A stretch of DNA of 64,000 bases from Hymenobacter siberiensis (GCF_018967865.2 NZ_JAHLZY020000001.1:1922001-1986000), one strand, 5' to 3'. Shown: positions 7,948-17,397, numbered from the stretch's first letter. Made by a program: numbers and translations. The notes: generated from the sequence alone by a model not told the origin.

Positions 7948-7977
7948 TGGTAGGAAATGGTAAATCGTGGTTGGTTT
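7948..7977 (+). promoter_or_regulatory. MraZ operator (three TGGT repeats, 10-bp period)
   Basis: TGGT occurs at 7948, 7958 and 7968, exactly one helical turn apart. MraZ is known to bind tandem TGG-type repeats with a 10-bp period in front of its own gene. The box overlaps the probable -33 element, consistent with autorepression of the dcw operon. Confidence 0.7.
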
Positions 7978-8000
7978 TTGAGGGGGTTCCCGTACATTTG
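7971..8000 (+). promoter_or_regulatory. dcw operon promoter (Bacteroidota type)
   Basis: TACATTTG at 7993-8000 fits the Bacteroidota -7 consensus TAnnTTTG exactly. TTGG at 7971-7974 is a -33 candidate with a spacer of about 19 nt. Transcription would start near 8007, giving a leader of about 30 nt before mraZ. Confidence 0.7.
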
Positions 8001-8037
8001 CTAATGTCGCCGCTTCTCCACCCGGCCACCCGTGCCC

Positions 8038-8511
8038 ATGAACCTGCTCTCCGGCGAATACGAATGCAAGCTCGACCCGAAGGGGCGGCTGGTATTGCCG
8101 GCCAAAGTGAAGGGGAATCTGCCCGAGGAATCGGGCAACCAGCTGGTGCTGGTGCGGGGCTTCGAGCCCTGTCTGGTGCTGTATCCGCGGGCCGCCTGGG
8201 GCGTGATTCACGAAAAGGTGATGGCGCTGGACGAGTTCAACGAGGAATACCGGCAGTTTCAGCGCAATTTTTTCCGGGGCATGACCGAGGTAGAGCTCGA
8301 CAGCATCAGCCGTTTTATGTTGCCGCGCAGCATGTTGCGCTACGCTGGTATCGAGAAGGAGGCCATTATCGTGGGCCTGGGCAACCGCTGTGAAATATGG
8401 GACCCGGCCCGCTACGACGAGTTCCTCATCAAGGACCAGCAAAGCTTTAGTAAGCTGGCCCAGAAGTTTTTATCTGTTGAAACCCCGCCGCTCGCCGGCC
8501 TGGCCGCATGA
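8038..8511 (+). CDS. mraZ: Division/cell wall cluster transcriptional repressor MraZ
   Basis: The 157-residue protein has two SpoVT/AbrB-like domains. The first is LLSGEYECKLDPKGRLVLPAKVK and the second begins around SISRFMLPRSMLRYAGIEKEAIIVGLGNRCEIWDP. MraZ forms a ring-shaped oligomer that binds repeats in its own promoter and tunes expression of the dcw operon. The ATG at 8038 is preferred; a GTG two codons earlier is possible. It heads the cluster and overlaps rsmH by 4 nt (ATGA). Confidence 0.95.
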   Translation: MNLLSGEYECKLDPKGRLVLPAKVKGNLPEESGNQLVLVRGFEPCLVLYPRAAWGVIHEKVMALDEFNEEYRQFQRNFFRGMTEVELDSISRFMLPRSMLRYAGIEKEAIIVGLGNRCEIWDPARYDEFLIKDQQSFSKLAQKFLSVETPPLAGLAA

Positions 8512-9443
8512 GCATGACCGAATACGATAACGACCAGGCCTATCACCGCCCCGTAATGCTGGCCCAGTGCCTGGCCGCCATGGACTTACAGCCCGATGGG
8601 CGCTATGTCGACGTGACCTTTGGCGGTGGCGGCCATTCGGCCCGCATCCTCGAAAAACTCACTACCGGCCACCTCTTCAGCTTCGACCAGGACGCCGATG
8701 CCGAAGCCGAGGCGGCCAAGCTGGCCCGCCCGCAGTTTACGTTTGTGAAAGCCAACTTCCGGGACTTATTCGCTGAGCTACAGCAGATTGGCGGGCTACC
8801 CGTGGATAGCCTGCTGGCCGACCTGGGGGTGAGCTCGCACCAGTTCGACACGCCCGAGCGCGGTTTCTCGACCCGCTTCGACGGCCCGCTGGATATGCGC
8901 ATGGACCCCGACGGCCCGCTCACGGCCGCCGATATCCTCAACGATTATAAGGAAGCCGACCTGCACCGCATTTTTGGTATGTACGGCGAGGTGACCAACG
9001 CCCGTACGCTGGCCGCCACCGTGGGCGCGGCTCGGCGCGGCCGCCGCCTCGAAACCATTGCTGAGCTCAAGCAGGCCATTGTGCCCTGCACGCCGCGCGG
9101 CAAGGAAAACAAGTATCTGGCCCAGGTTTTCCAGGCCCTGCGCATCGAGGTTAACCAGGAAATGCAGGCCTTGCAGGAAATGCTGCTGCAAACGGCCGAC
9201 GTGCTGCGCCCCGGTGGTCGGCTGGTGGTGATGAGCTACCATTCGCTGGAAGACCGACTGGTGAAAAACTTCATCGCGAAGGGTAAATTCTTCGGAACCG
9301 TCGATAAAGACTTCTTCGGCAATGAAAGCAAGCCCTTTGAAGCCGTGAACCGCAAACCTGAAGAAGCCGACCCGGCCGAAGTCGCGCTGAATAGCCGCGC
9401 CCGAAGTGCTAAATTGCGGGTTGCAATCCGGACAGAGAATTAA
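8508..9443 (+). CDS. rsmH: 16S rRNA (cytosine(1402)-N(4))-methyltransferase RsmH
   Basis: RsmH (MraW) methylates N4 of C1402 in 16S rRNA. The 311-residue protein has the family start YHRPVMLAQCLAAM, the SAM motif VDVTFGGGGHSARIL, LLADLGVSSHQFD, RGFSTRFDGPLDMRM and the late MSYHSLEDRLVKNFI. It overlaps mraZ by ATGA, so translation is probably coupled. The stop codon is embedded in an AT-rich hairpin. Confidence 0.97.
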   Translation: MSMTEYDNDQAYHRPVMLAQCLAAMDLQPDGRYVDVTFGGGGHSARILEKLTTGHLFSFDQDADAEAEAAKLARPQFTFVKANFRDLFAELQQIGGLPVDSLLADLGVSSHQFDTPERGFSTRFDGPLDMRMDPDGPLTAADILNDYKEADLHRIFGMYGEVTNARTLAATVGAARRGRRLETIAELKQAIVPCTPRGKENKYLAQVFQALRIEVNQEMQALQEMLLQTADVLRPGGRLVVMSYHSLEDRLVKNFIAKGKFFGTVDKDFFGNESKPFEAVNRKPEEADPAEVALNSRARSAKLRVAIRTEN

Positions 9444-9516
9444 AAATTAAAAATGACCAATTAAAAATGGATTCAACCCTAGTCCTGTTGCCCATCAATT
9501 TTTAATTTTTAATTGA
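9444..9516. repeat. AT-rich intergenic hairpin, family H (copy 2)
   Basis: The left arm AATTAAAAATTAAAAAT begins at the rsmH stop codon. The right arm AATTTTTAATTTTTAATT ends about 6 nt before the ATG of the ftsL-like gene, filling the whole gap. Confidence 0.8.
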
Positions 9517-9521
9517 AGTCA

Positions 9522-10385
9522 ATGGCCGCTAATACGCTCCGTCCCACCGATGCCCCGCGCCGCGCAAACGTGCCGCGTCCGGTAGCCGCGCCCGAGCCGG
9601 AGGAAGCCCCCGCGCCCCCCGTGGCCGAATACGTGGCCCCCGCGCCGGAGCCTGCCCCGGCCCCCGCTGCCCCAAAGCGTGAGAAGCCTCGCCGCGAGCC
9701 TGCTACCGAAATAGCCCCGCGCAGCTCATGGAGCCTGTTTTCGCTGCTCGACCGCGCCACGAGCGTGGACGGCCTGTTTCGGGAAGGCTTGCCCGTACGC
9801 TTCCTGCCGCATCTGCTGTTTGTGATGCTGCTGGTGCTGCTCTACATCGGCAACACGCACTACGGCAACCGCATGAACCGCAACATTCAGCGCCTCAAAC
9901 AGGAAACTGAAGACCTGCGGGCCGACTACACTACCCTGAAATCGGATTACATGGAGGCCAGCAAGCAAAGCGAGGTGGCCCGCAAAGTGGCCGCCATCGG
10001 GCTGGTCGAAAGCTCGTCGCCGCCTTTCCGCATCACGGTTCCGGCCGGCCATCTCGACGCCGCCGAATTGGAGCTGATGCCCGTGCTCACGGCCGATACG
10101 CTGGCCGCCCGCGCCGCCCGCGACTCCACCGCCGCCCTGCGCGCCGACCAGCTGGCCGGCCGCCGCCGTCCGGTCGATGGCAGCGACGAGGATAGTGGTC
10201 CCGAAATCATTGCTCCGCCCCAGGCGCTGGATGGCGACTCTGTGCCGACCCGGATAGCAGCGCCGCAAGCTTCGCACCGTGCTGTCATTAATAAGCCCGA
10301 CCATAAGAATAAGGCACAAAAAAGCACAAGCTCGCACAAGAAACAATCAGCAGATAAGCAGGCCGTTAAAGCCCGTAACCGATGA
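9522..10385 (+). CDS. FtsL-like cell division protein
   Basis: The protein (287 residues) occupies the ftsL position between rsmH and the PBP gene. It has an Ala/Pro-rich cytoplasmic N-terminus (about 1-65), a transmembrane helix LLFVMLLVLLYIGNTHYG near 105-120, then a coiled-coil heptad stretch (MNRNIQRLKQETEDLRADY). A low-complexity basic tail with many Lys and Ser follows. FtsL bridges FtsQ/B-type proteins and the septal PBP in the divisome. It is much longer than enterobacterial FtsL, as usual in Bacteroidota. ATG 9522 is preferred to TTG 9513, which lies in the repeat. It overlaps the next gene by ATGA. Confidence 0.85.
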   Translation: MAANTLRPTDAPRRANVPRPVAAPEPEEAPAPPVAEYVAPAPEPAPAPAAPKREKPRREPATEIAPRSSWSLFSLLDRATSVDGLFREGLPVRFLPHLLFVMLLVLLYIGNTHYGNRMNRNIQRLKQETEDLRADYTTLKSDYMEASKQSEVARKVAAIGLVESSSPPFRITVPAGHLDAAELELMPVLTADTLAARAARDSTAALRADQLAGRRRPVDGSDEDSGPEIIAPPQALDGDSVPTRIAAPQASHRAVINKPDHKNKAQKSTSSHKKQSADKQAVKARNR

Positions 10386-12850
10386 AAGGCAGCGTTAAGA
10401 AGTCGATAGTTACGCGGGTGCGGCTGGCTTTTTTGGGGGTGGCCGTGTTTTCGTGCGCCATTTTCTGGAAGGCAACCAAAATTCAGTTTCAGGAGGGGGC
10501 CAAGTGGCGCGCTCTGGAGCAGGAGCGGCGCATCAGCTACCAGTCGGTGCCAGCCACGCGGGGTAATATTTACTCCGATAATGAGAGTATTATGGCGACT
10601 TCGCTGCCATTTTACCGCGTGGCCTGGGACCCGGGCGTGGTGGAGGACGGGGTGTTTCGGGCCGGAATTGACTCGCTGGCCTGGCACTTGTCGCATTTTT
10701 TCGGCGACCGCAGCGTGCAGGAATATCGCCGCCGGCTGGTGAACGCGCACTCGGCCAAGCAGCGCTACATCCGCCTCAACTCCCGGCAAATCAATTTTCA
10801 GGAGAAGAAGCTGATGGCCACCTGGCCGGTATTCCGTGAGCGGCGTAACCGGGGTGGAGCCATTTTTGAGAAGGTGGATAAGCGTTTTCGGCCATTTGGC
10901 GGGCTGGCGCAGCGCACCATCGGCTTCGTGAACGAGGACAAGCACGGCGCGGGCCTGGAGTACACCTTTGAGCAGAGCCTGGCCGGGAAGTCGGGCGAGG
11001 CGCTGTTTGAGCGTGTGCCCGGCGGCGTGAAGCCGGTGTACGACGGCACTGAAATCAAGCCCCTGCCGGGCTACGACGTGAAAACCACGCTCGACATCAA
11101 CTTGCAGGACGTGGCCGAAAATGCCCTCTACAAGTCGCTGGTTGATAACAATGCCCAGTATGGCTGCGTGATTCTGATGGAAGTGGCCACCGGTGAAATC
11201 AAGGCCGTGGCTAACCTCGGCAAGGCGTCGGACGATACCTATAAGGAGGACTACAACTACGCCTTTGCCGACCAGGGCCGGACCGAGCCGGGCTCCACTT
11301 TTAAGCTGGCCTCGATGATGGCGCTGTTTGAGGCGCATCCGGAGCTCACGCTCGACGACATTGTGGACACCGGCAACGGCCGAATGTACGTGGGCGGGGC
11401 CGTGAAATCAGACTCGCACGGCTACGGCCGCATCACGGTGCAGCAAGTATTTGAGAAATCGAGTAATATCGGCGTGGCCAAGCTGGTCGATAAATACTTC
11501 TCGCGCAACCCCAGTGAGTACACCGATTACCTGAAGAAATTCGGCTTGGATAAGCCGCTGGGTTTCCAGATGACCGGTGAGGCGCTGCCCTACGTGAAGG
11601 ATACCAAGGACCGCAGCTGGAGCCGCACCTCGCTCACCACCATGAGCATTGGCTACGAGCTGAAGCTGGCCCCGCTGCAAACGCTGGCCCTCTACAACGC
11701 CATTGCCAACGGCGGCGTGAAAGTGCAGCCCATGATTGTGCGCGAAATCAAGCAGGCCGACCAGGTGCTGATGCACAACGAAACCAAGGTGCTGAACCCC
11801 AAAATCTGCTCGGACGCTACGCTGATTAAGGTGAAGTCGATGATGGAAGGGGTGGTGACGGCCGGTACGGCCCGCAGCATCCGCCCCAAGGACTACAGCA
11901 TTGCCGGCAAAACCGGCACGGCCTGGAAATTCAAGAACGGGCAGTACACCAAGACGTATTCGACCAGCTTCGTGGGCTATTTCCCGGCCGATAAGCCGAA
12001 GTACAGCTGCATCGTGGTGGTGGACTCGCCCCGCAACGGCCGCATCTACGGGGCCGACGTGGCCGCGCCGGTGTTCCGCGAGGTGGCCGACAAGTGCATG
12101 GCCCGCGACCTGCTCAGCCAGCGCCCGCTGCTGGCCAAGGCCCGCCTGAACAAGAGCCACGTGCCGCTGGTGCGCGCCGGTATGCAGGACGAACTGGCCC
12201 TCGTGTGTCAGCGGCTGGGCCTGGTGGGCAACACCCAGGCCACCGGCGGCGAGGAGTGGGTACGCGGCGCTTCCGACACCGCTTTCCACGCCCGCACCGT
12301 GACGTTGGTAGTGAATCCTGTGCGCCCCAACCGCGTGCCGCAGGCCCGGGGCCTGAGCCTGCGCGATGCTCTTTTCCTGCTCGAAAACCGGGGCCTGCAC
12401 GTGCGGGCCGTGGGCTCGGGCCGGGTGCGTGAGCAGTCGCTGGCCCCGGGCTCGCCCATCAAGCGCGGCGACCTGATTACGCTGAAACTGGAAGAATCCG
12501 GCCCCCGCATCGCCGCGCCCGTAGCCCTGCCCGAGCCCGAGCACACCGACCTGGCCGAGAACAAGCTGCTGGTGCCCGTGGATATGGAGCCCGCCAAAGC
12601 CCGCCGTTCCTTCTCCGATGGCGAGAAGGCCCACGTGCAGGCCGCCGTGGCTGAACGCTCGGCCGGCGTGAAGCCCAATGCTAAAGCCGGCAAGCCCACG
12701 GCCAAGCCCGCCACTGTCTCGCCAGCTGCCCGGCCAGCAGCAACCGGAGGCGCAAAAGCTACCGATAAATCCAAAGATTCCCGCCAGTCCGCTGCGGGCA
12801 AAAACCCCAAAAAGCCCGCGCCGGCTAAACCCGCCGTGCGCCGCGCTTGA
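10382..12850 (+). CDS. ftsI: Septal penicillin-binding protein with PASTA domain (FtsI/PBP2B type)
   Basis: This is a class B PBP of 822 residues, the septal peptidoglycan transpeptidase. It has an N-terminal membrane anchor (about 15-30) and a PBP dimerisation domain. The transpeptidase motifs are STFK at 305-308 with nucleophile Ser305, SSN at 361-363 and KTGT at 511-514. A PASTA-like module near 660-715 (VPQARGLSLRDALFLLENRG) is followed by a low-complexity Lys/Pro/Ala tail of about 70 residues, probably extended in the periplasm. It follows the ftsL-like gene with a 4-nt overlap. An AT-rich hairpin separates it from murE. Confidence 0.95.
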   Translation: MKGSVKKSIVTRVRLAFLGVAVFSCAIFWKATKIQFQEGAKWRALEQERRISYQSVPATRGNIYSDNESIMATSLPFYRVAWDPGVVEDGVFRAGIDSLAWHLSHFFGDRSVQEYRRRLVNAHSAKQRYIRLNSRQINFQEKKLMATWPVFRERRNRGGAIFEKVDKRFRPFGGLAQRTIGFVNEDKHGAGLEYTFEQSLAGKSGEALFERVPGGVKPVYDGTEIKPLPGYDVKTTLDINLQDVAENALYKSLVDNNAQYGCVILMEVATGEIKAVANLGKASDDTYKEDYNYAFADQGRTEPGSTFKLASMMALFEAHPELTLDDIVDTGNGRMYVGGAVKSDSHGYGRITVQQVFEKSSNIGVAKLVDKYFSRNPSEYTDYLKKFGLDKPLGFQMTGEALPYVKDTKDRSWSRTSLTTMSIGYELKLAPLQTLALYNAIANGGVKVQPMIVREIKQADQVLMHNETKVLNPKICSDATLIKVKSMMEGVVTAGTARSIRPKDYSIAGKTGTAWKFKNGQYTKTYSTSFVGYFPADKPKYSCIVVVDSPRNGRIYGADVAAPVFREVADKCMARDLLSQRPLLAKARLNKSHVPLVRAGMQDELALVCQRLGLVGNTQATGGEEWVRGASDTAFHARTVTLVVNPVRPNRVPQARGLSLRDALFLLENRGLHVRAVGSGRVREQSLAPGSPIKRGDLITLKLEESGPRIAAPVALPEPEHTDLAENKLLVPVDMEPAKARRSFSDGEKAHVQAAVAERSAGVKPNAKAGKPTAKPATVSPAARPAATGGAKATDKSKDSRQSAAGKNPKKPAPAKPAVRRA

Positions 12851-12945
12851 ATCAGTTAAGAGTTAAAGGTCAAGAGTTAAAAGTTGAAAAAATCAAATCA
12901 GACAACCCATAACTCTTAACCTTTAACTCTTAACTCCTAACTCAA
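12851..12945. repeat. AT-rich intergenic hairpin, family H (copy 3)
   Basis: Repeated AAGAGTTAAA-type units on the left are complemented by TAACTCTTAA-type units on the right. The right arm ends about 5 nt before the murE ATG. Confidence 0.8.
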
Positions 12946-12948
12946 AGG

Positions 12949-14421
12949 ATGATTTCCCTGCCGCTCTTTTCCCTGCTTACCGACGTGAACGTGCTCGCCC
13001 AGCACGGTTCCACCGACGTGCCCATCACCGGCCTCACCCTCGACTCGCGCGAAGCCGGGCCGGGCGTGGCCTTCTGCGCCCTGCGCGGCACGGCCACCGA
13101 CGGCCACCGGTTCATCGAAGGCGCGGTGGCAAAAGGGCTGGCCGCCGTTATCTGCGAAGAGCTGCCGGCCGTGCTGAACCCCGCCACGACCTACGTGCTG
13201 GTAGCCGATTCGGCCGAGGCACTGGGCCATGTGGCGGCGGCGTTTCACGGCCATCCCTCGCGCCAGCTCACGCTGGTTGGCGTAACGGGTACCAACGGCA
13301 AAACCACCTGCGCCACGCTGCTGCACAAGCTATTCCGCGAGCTGGGCTACCACGCCGGCCTGCTGAGCACGGTGCAGAACCAGATTGACGAGGAAGTCAT
13401 CCCGAGCACCCACACCACGCCCGATGCCATTCGGCTGAATGCGCTGCTGGCCCGCATGGTAGGGGCCGGCTGCACCCACGCCTGCATGGAGGTGAGCAGC
13501 CACGCCGTGGCGCAGCACCGCATCACGGGGCTGCGCTTCGCGGGCGGCGTCTTCACCAACCTCACCCACGACCATCTCGACTACCACGGCACGTTCGATA
13601 ATTACCTGAAGGCTAAAAAGGGCTTCTTCGACGCGCTGCCCAAAACCGCCTTCGCCCTCACCAACGCCGACGACAAGCGCGGCCCGGTGATGCTGCAAAA
13701 CACCGTGGCCCGCCGCGCCACCTACTCGCTGCGCGGGGCTGCCGATTTTCGCGCCAAGCTGGTGGCCAATGAAGTCCACGGCCTGCACCTCGAAGTCGAC
13801 GGCCGCGAAATTCTTTTCCGTCTCATCGGCGTGTTCAATGCCTACAATTTGATGGCCGTGTACGGCGCGGCCGTGCTGCTGGGCGAGGACCCCACCGAGG
13901 TTCTCACCATCCTCTCGGGCCTGACCACCGCGCCCGGCCGCTTCGAGTCGGTGCTGTCGGGCCAGCAAAGCATCACGGGCATTATCGACTACGCCCACAC
14001 GCCCGACGCGCTGGAGAACGTGCTGCAAACCCTGCACGAAATCCGCCAGCCCAGCCAGCACATCATCACGGTGGTGGGCTGCGGCGGCAACCGCGACGCG
14101 GCCAAGCGCCCCATCATGGCCAACCTGGCCGCCCGGCTTTCCAACAAAGTCATCCTCACCTCTGATAACCCCCGTTTCGAGGACCCCGCCGAAATCCTGG
14201 CCCAGATGGCGGCCGGTGTGACGGCCCCCGATTCGGCCAAAGTCCAGACCGTGCCCGACCGCCGCGCCGCCATCGAAGCCGCTGTGCGCCTGGCCGGTCC
14301 GCACGATATTGTACTGGTCGCCGGCAAGGGCCACGAAAATTATCAGGAGATTAGCGGCGTGAAAATGCCTTTTGATGACAAGCTGATTCTTGTCGAAATT
14401 TTTGCTGAGCTGAATAAATAG
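12949..14421 (+). CDS. murE: UDP-N-acetylmuramoyl-L-alanyl-D-glutamate--2,6-diaminopimelate ligase (MurE)
   Basis: MurE adds the third amino acid to the peptidoglycan stem peptide in the cytoplasm. The 490-residue protein has the ATP loop GVTGTNGKTT at 111-120, HDHLDYHGTFDNY for the Mur central domain, and DNPR at 406-409. DNPR is the motif that specifies meso-diaminopimelate instead of lysine. It lies between the PBP gene and mraY on the same strand with hairpin repeats on both sides. Confidence 0.96.
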   Translation: MISLPLFSLLTDVNVLAQHGSTDVPITGLTLDSREAGPGVAFCALRGTATDGHRFIEGAVAKGLAAVICEELPAVLNPATTYVLVADSAEALGHVAAAFHGHPSRQLTLVGVTGTNGKTTCATLLHKLFRELGYHAGLLSTVQNQIDEEVIPSTHTTPDAIRLNALLARMVGAGCTHACMEVSSHAVAQHRITGLRFAGGVFTNLTHDHLDYHGTFDNYLKAKKGFFDALPKTAFALTNADDKRGPVMLQNTVARRATYSLRGAADFRAKLVANEVHGLHLEVDGREILFRLIGVFNAYNLMAVYGAAVLLGEDPTEVLTILSGLTTAPGRFESVLSGQQSITGIIDYAHTPDALENVLQTLHEIRQPSQHIITVVGCGGNRDAAKRPIMANLAARLSNKVILTSDNPRFEDPAEILAQMAAGVTAPDSAKVQTVPDRRAAIEAAVRLAGPHDIVLVAGKGHENYQEISGVKMPFDDKLILVEIFAELNK

Positions 14422-14432
14422 CGCGCCGCTTG

Positions 14433-14548
14433 CCGGTCCGACCGCCCTAGGCGGTCGGACCGGTTGAAGTGTGAACAATTCCCGAACGACAACCCCCGGC
14501 CATCGTTCGCCCAATAATCGGTCCGACCGCCTAGGGCGGTCGGACCGG
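14433..14548. repeat. Twin palindromes in the murE-mraY gap
   Basis: Near-perfect palindromes of about 30 nt, CCGGTCCGACCGCC-(C)TA-GGCGGTCGGACCGG, occur at 14433-14463 and 14519-14548. The second is the reverse complement of the first, so the unit is a hairpin at each end and can also fold end to end. There is no T-tract, so termination is unlikely. Confidence 0.85.
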
Positions 14549-14579
14549 CAGACGACATCCGCCAAGAACCGCTTACCGA

Positions 14580-15800
14580 ATGCTTTATTACCTCTTCCGT
14601 TACCTGCACGAACATTACCACCTGGCGGGAACCGGCGTGTTCCAGTACACCACATTCCGCGCCGGGCTGGCGGTTGTCATTTCCCTGCTCATCGCCCAGA
14701 TTTTCGGGCACCGCCTGATTCGGGTGCTGCAAATGAAGCAGGTGGGCGAAAGCATCCGCGACCTCGGCCTGCAAGGTCAGAACGAGAAGAAAGGTACGCC
14801 CACGATGGGCGGCCTCATCATCATTCTGGCCATTCTGGTGCCGGTTATTTTGCTGTGCCGGCTCCGCAATATCTACATCATCCTCATGATTATGAGTACG
14901 GTGTGGCTGGGTCTGATTGGCTTCCTGGACGACTACATCAAGGTGTTTCGCAAGAACAAGGAGGGGCTGAGCGGCCGCTTCAAAGTGCTGGGGCAGGTGG
15001 GCTTGGGCATCACGGTGGGCTGGGTCCTGTTCTATAGCAACGAAATCACGGTGCGCGAGTATCTGCTGCCCAACGGCACTTTTTCGGCGATTGAATCCAG
15101 TAAAGTATTCAAAGACGTGCACCTGATGATTACCACGGTGCCGTTTATGAAGAACAACGAGCTGAATTACGGCGATTTATTCGCCTCAGCGGGCACAATT
15201 TTCAACGGCCTCTACGGACTGCTCTACATCCCCATCGTCATTTTCTTGATTACGGCCGTGAGCAACGGGGCCAACATTACCGACGGCCTCGACGGGCTGG
15301 CGGCAGGCACTTCGGCCATCATCGGTATCACGCTGGCTATTTTCGCTTTCGTGAGTGGCAATGCGTTGTTGGCTGATTATCTGGATGTTATGTTCATTCC
15401 CGATTCGGGCGAGCTGGTTATTTTCTGTACGGCTTTCGTGGGAGCCTGCATTGGGTTTCTTTGGTACAATAGCTACCCGGCGCAGGTTTTTATGGGCGAC
15501 ACGGGCTCGCTGGCGCTGGGCGGCATCATTGCCGTGCTGGCCCTCATCGTGCGCAAAGAGCTGCTGATTCCGATTCTGTGCGGAGTGTTTCTTGTTGAGA
15601 ACCTGTCGGTTATTGTGCAGGTTGGGTATTTTAAATACACCCGTAAGAAATACGGCGAGGGCCGCCGCCTGCTGCGCATGTCGCCGCTGCATCACCACTA
15701 CCAAAAGCTGGGCTACCACGAGTCGAAAATCGTGTCGCGCTTCTGGATTGTCGGCATCATGCTGGCAGTTATTACCCTGGTTACCTTGAAATTGCGCTAA
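14580..15800 (+). CDS. mraY: Phospho-N-acetylmuramoyl-pentapeptide-transferase (MraY)
   Basis: MraY transfers phospho-MurNAc-pentapeptide to undecaprenyl phosphate, forming lipid I at the inner membrane. The 406-residue multi-spanning protein has the family motifs [60 protein letters not shown] and the end [23 protein letters not shown]. The length is typical of Bacteroidota MraY, longer than the E. coli enzyme. The ATG at 14580 follows the twin-palindrome region. Confidence 0.97.
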   Translation: MLYYLFRYLHEHYHLAGTGVFQYTTFRAGLAVVISLLIAQIFGHRLIRVLQMKQVGESIRDLGLQGQNEKKGTPTMGGLIIILAILVPVILLCRLRNIYIILMIMSTVWLGLIGFLDDYIKVFRKNKEGLSGRFKVLGQVGLGITVGWVLFYSNEITVREYLLPNGTFSAIESSKVFKDVHLMITTVPFMKNNELNYGDLFASAGTIFNGLYGLLYIPIVIFLITAVSNGANITDGLDGLAAGTSAIIGITLAIFAFVSGNALLADYLDVMFIPDSGELVIFCTAFVGACIGFLWYNSYPAQVFMGDTGSLALGGIIAVLALIVRKELLIPILCGVFLVENLSVIVQVGYFKYTRKKYGEGRRLLRMSPLHHHYQKLGYHESKIVSRFWIVGIMLAVITLVTLKLR

Positions 15801-15805
15801 TTATC

Positions 15806-15877
15806 TTTCTCGCTGAGGTTCGCGGAGCTCGTCCACTGCGAACCTCAGCGAAACCCTCAGCGGACCTCAGCGAGAAA
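15806..15877. repeat. Inverted repeat in the mraY-murD gap
   Basis: TTTCTCGCTGAGGTTCGC on the left can pair either with GCGAACCTCAGCG (15838-15850) or with ACCTCAGCGAGAAA (15864-15877), giving two competing hairpins. Confidence 0.75.
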
Positions 15878-15888
15878 TTACTTCCCCT

Positions 15889-17247
15889 ATGCACATTGTC
15901 ATTCTAGGAGCGGCCGAAAGCGGCGTGGGCGCGGCCCTGCTGGCCCAGGCCAAAGGCCACACCGTTTTCGTGTCGGACCGCGGCCCCATCCAGCCCGATT
16001 ATAAGCAGCAGCTCACCGAAGCCGGCATCGAATTCGAGGAAAACCAGCACTCGCTGGATAAAATTCTGACGGCCGATGAAGTCGTGAAAAGCCCCGGCAT
16101 TCCGGAGAAAGCACCGGTTATCCAGGCGCTGCGCGAGAAGAAAACCCCGATAATCTCCGAGATTGAGCTGGCTGGCCGCTACACCAGGGCCCGGTGCATC
16201 TGTATCACGGGCACCAACGGCAAAACCACCACCACGCTGCTCATCCATCACCTGCTGAAAAGCGCGGGCCTGAATGTGGGCCTGGCCGGCAACGTAGGTT
16301 ACTCGCTGGCCGAGCAGGTGATTGAGGATAAGCACGACTACTACGTGGTGGAGCTCAGTAGCTTCCAGCTCGATGATACCCACGACTTCCAGCCCTGGAT
16401 TGCCATCCTGCTCAATATCACGCCCGACCATCTCGACCGCTACGGCTACTCGCTGGAGCAGTATGCGCAGGCCAAGCTGCGCATCGTGCGCAATCAGGAC
16501 AGCAGCGGCACGTTCATCTATAATGCTGATGATGAGAATATTCAGCGGTACTTTAAGTCGGCGTTGCGGCCGGTGCACCAAATGCCGTTCAGCCTGCACC
16601 ACCGGCCCGATATTCACCTGGCAGCCTACTACGAAACCACCGACCTGATGTGCGTGGACATGCTGCCCGGCTACTACAGCAAAACCAATAAGGTAAGCAC
16701 CGCCAACTCGCTCCTCATTGGCCAGCACAACCGCCAGAACACGCTGGCCGCCGTGCTCGCCGCCCGCGTGGCTGGCCTCGAAACCGCGCAGATTGAGGCT
16801 GCCCTGGCCACCTTCCACAACGCCGACCATCGCCTGCAGTCAGTGGGCGAAATCAACGGTGTGCGCTACATCAACGACAGTAAAGCGACCAACGTGGAAG
16901 CCGCCTGGTACGCCCTCGACGGCATTCAGCAGCCTATTGTCTGGATTGCCGGCGGCACCGACAAGGGCAACGACTACAGCAGCCTGCTCAACCTGGCCGA
17001 GCACCGCGTGAAAGCCCTTGTCTGCCTTGGCGTCGACAATGCCAAGCTCCGCGCCACCTTCGACCCCATCATCCCGCATGTCGAGGAAACCCAAAGCATG
17101 GCCGATGCCGTGGCCCGTGCCACCGCCCTCGCCGCCCCCGGCGACGTCGTGCTGCTCTCGCCCTGCTGCGCCAGCTTCGACCTGTTCAAAAACTACGAAG
17201 ACCGCGGCCAGCAGTTTGCGGCGGCGGTCGGGGAGCTAAGCAAATAG
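15889..17247 (+). CDS. murD: UDP-N-acetylmuramoylalanine--D-glutamate ligase (MurD)
   Basis: MurD adds D-glutamate to UDP-MurNAc-L-Ala. The 452-residue protein begins with a Rossmann-like strand (MHIVILGAAESGVGAALLA), has the ATP loop TGTNGKTTTT at about 107-116, the Mur ligase motif LLNITPDHLDRYGYSLEQYA, GVRYINDSKATN and the C-terminal LLSPCCASFDLFKNYEDRGQ. It is in its normal dcw position between mraY and ftsW. Confidence 0.96.
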   Translation: MHIVILGAAESGVGAALLAQAKGHTVFVSDRGPIQPDYKQQLTEAGIEFEENQHSLDKILTADEVVKSPGIPEKAPVIQALREKKTPIISEIELAGRYTRARCICITGTNGKTTTTLLIHHLLKSAGLNVGLAGNVGYSLAEQVIEDKHDYYVVELSSFQLDDTHDFQPWIAILLNITPDHLDRYGYSLEQYAQAKLRIVRNQDSSGTFIYNADDENIQRYFKSALRPVHQMPFSLHHRPDIHLAAYYETTDLMCVDMLPGYYSKTNKVSTANSLLIGQHNRQNTLAAVLAARVAGLETAQIEAALATFHNADHRLQSVGEINGVRYINDSKATNVEAAWYALDGIQQPIVWIAGGTDKGNDYSSLLNLAEHRVKALVCLGVDNAKLRATFDPIIPHVEETQSMADAVARATALAAPGDVVLLSPCCASFDLFKNYEDRGQQFAAAVGELSK

Positions 17248-17248
17248 C

Positions 17249-17360
17249 ACGTCATGCCGAGCGCAGCCGAGGCATCTCGCGTGCCACCACTAATCTAATC
17301 GTTGAACGATGCGAGCGAGGTGCTTCGGCTGCGCGGACGCCAGATAAAGCATGACGTTCT
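17249..17360. repeat. Palindromic repeat, family A (copy A1), murD-ftsW gap
   Basis: The left arm ACGTCATGCCGAGCGCAGCC...GCATCTCGC is answered on the right by GCGAGCGAGGTGCTTCGGC and then GACGCCAGATAAAGCATGACGT. The right arm is a hybrid of two arm types seen elsewhere (see 45954-46077). It ends 37 nt before the ftsW ATG. Confidence 0.8.
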
Positions 17361-17397
17361 AAAATTACCCACCAGTTCACCACTCACCATTTTACTC

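Noticed and set aside
14433..14548. Twin palindromes as rho-independent terminators
   Set aside because: There is no T-tract after either stem, and essential mraY, murD and further genes lie downstream.
17302..17397. N-terminal extension of FtsW
   Set aside because: These codons lie in a palindromic repeat, and the FtsW family begins at the ATG at 17398.
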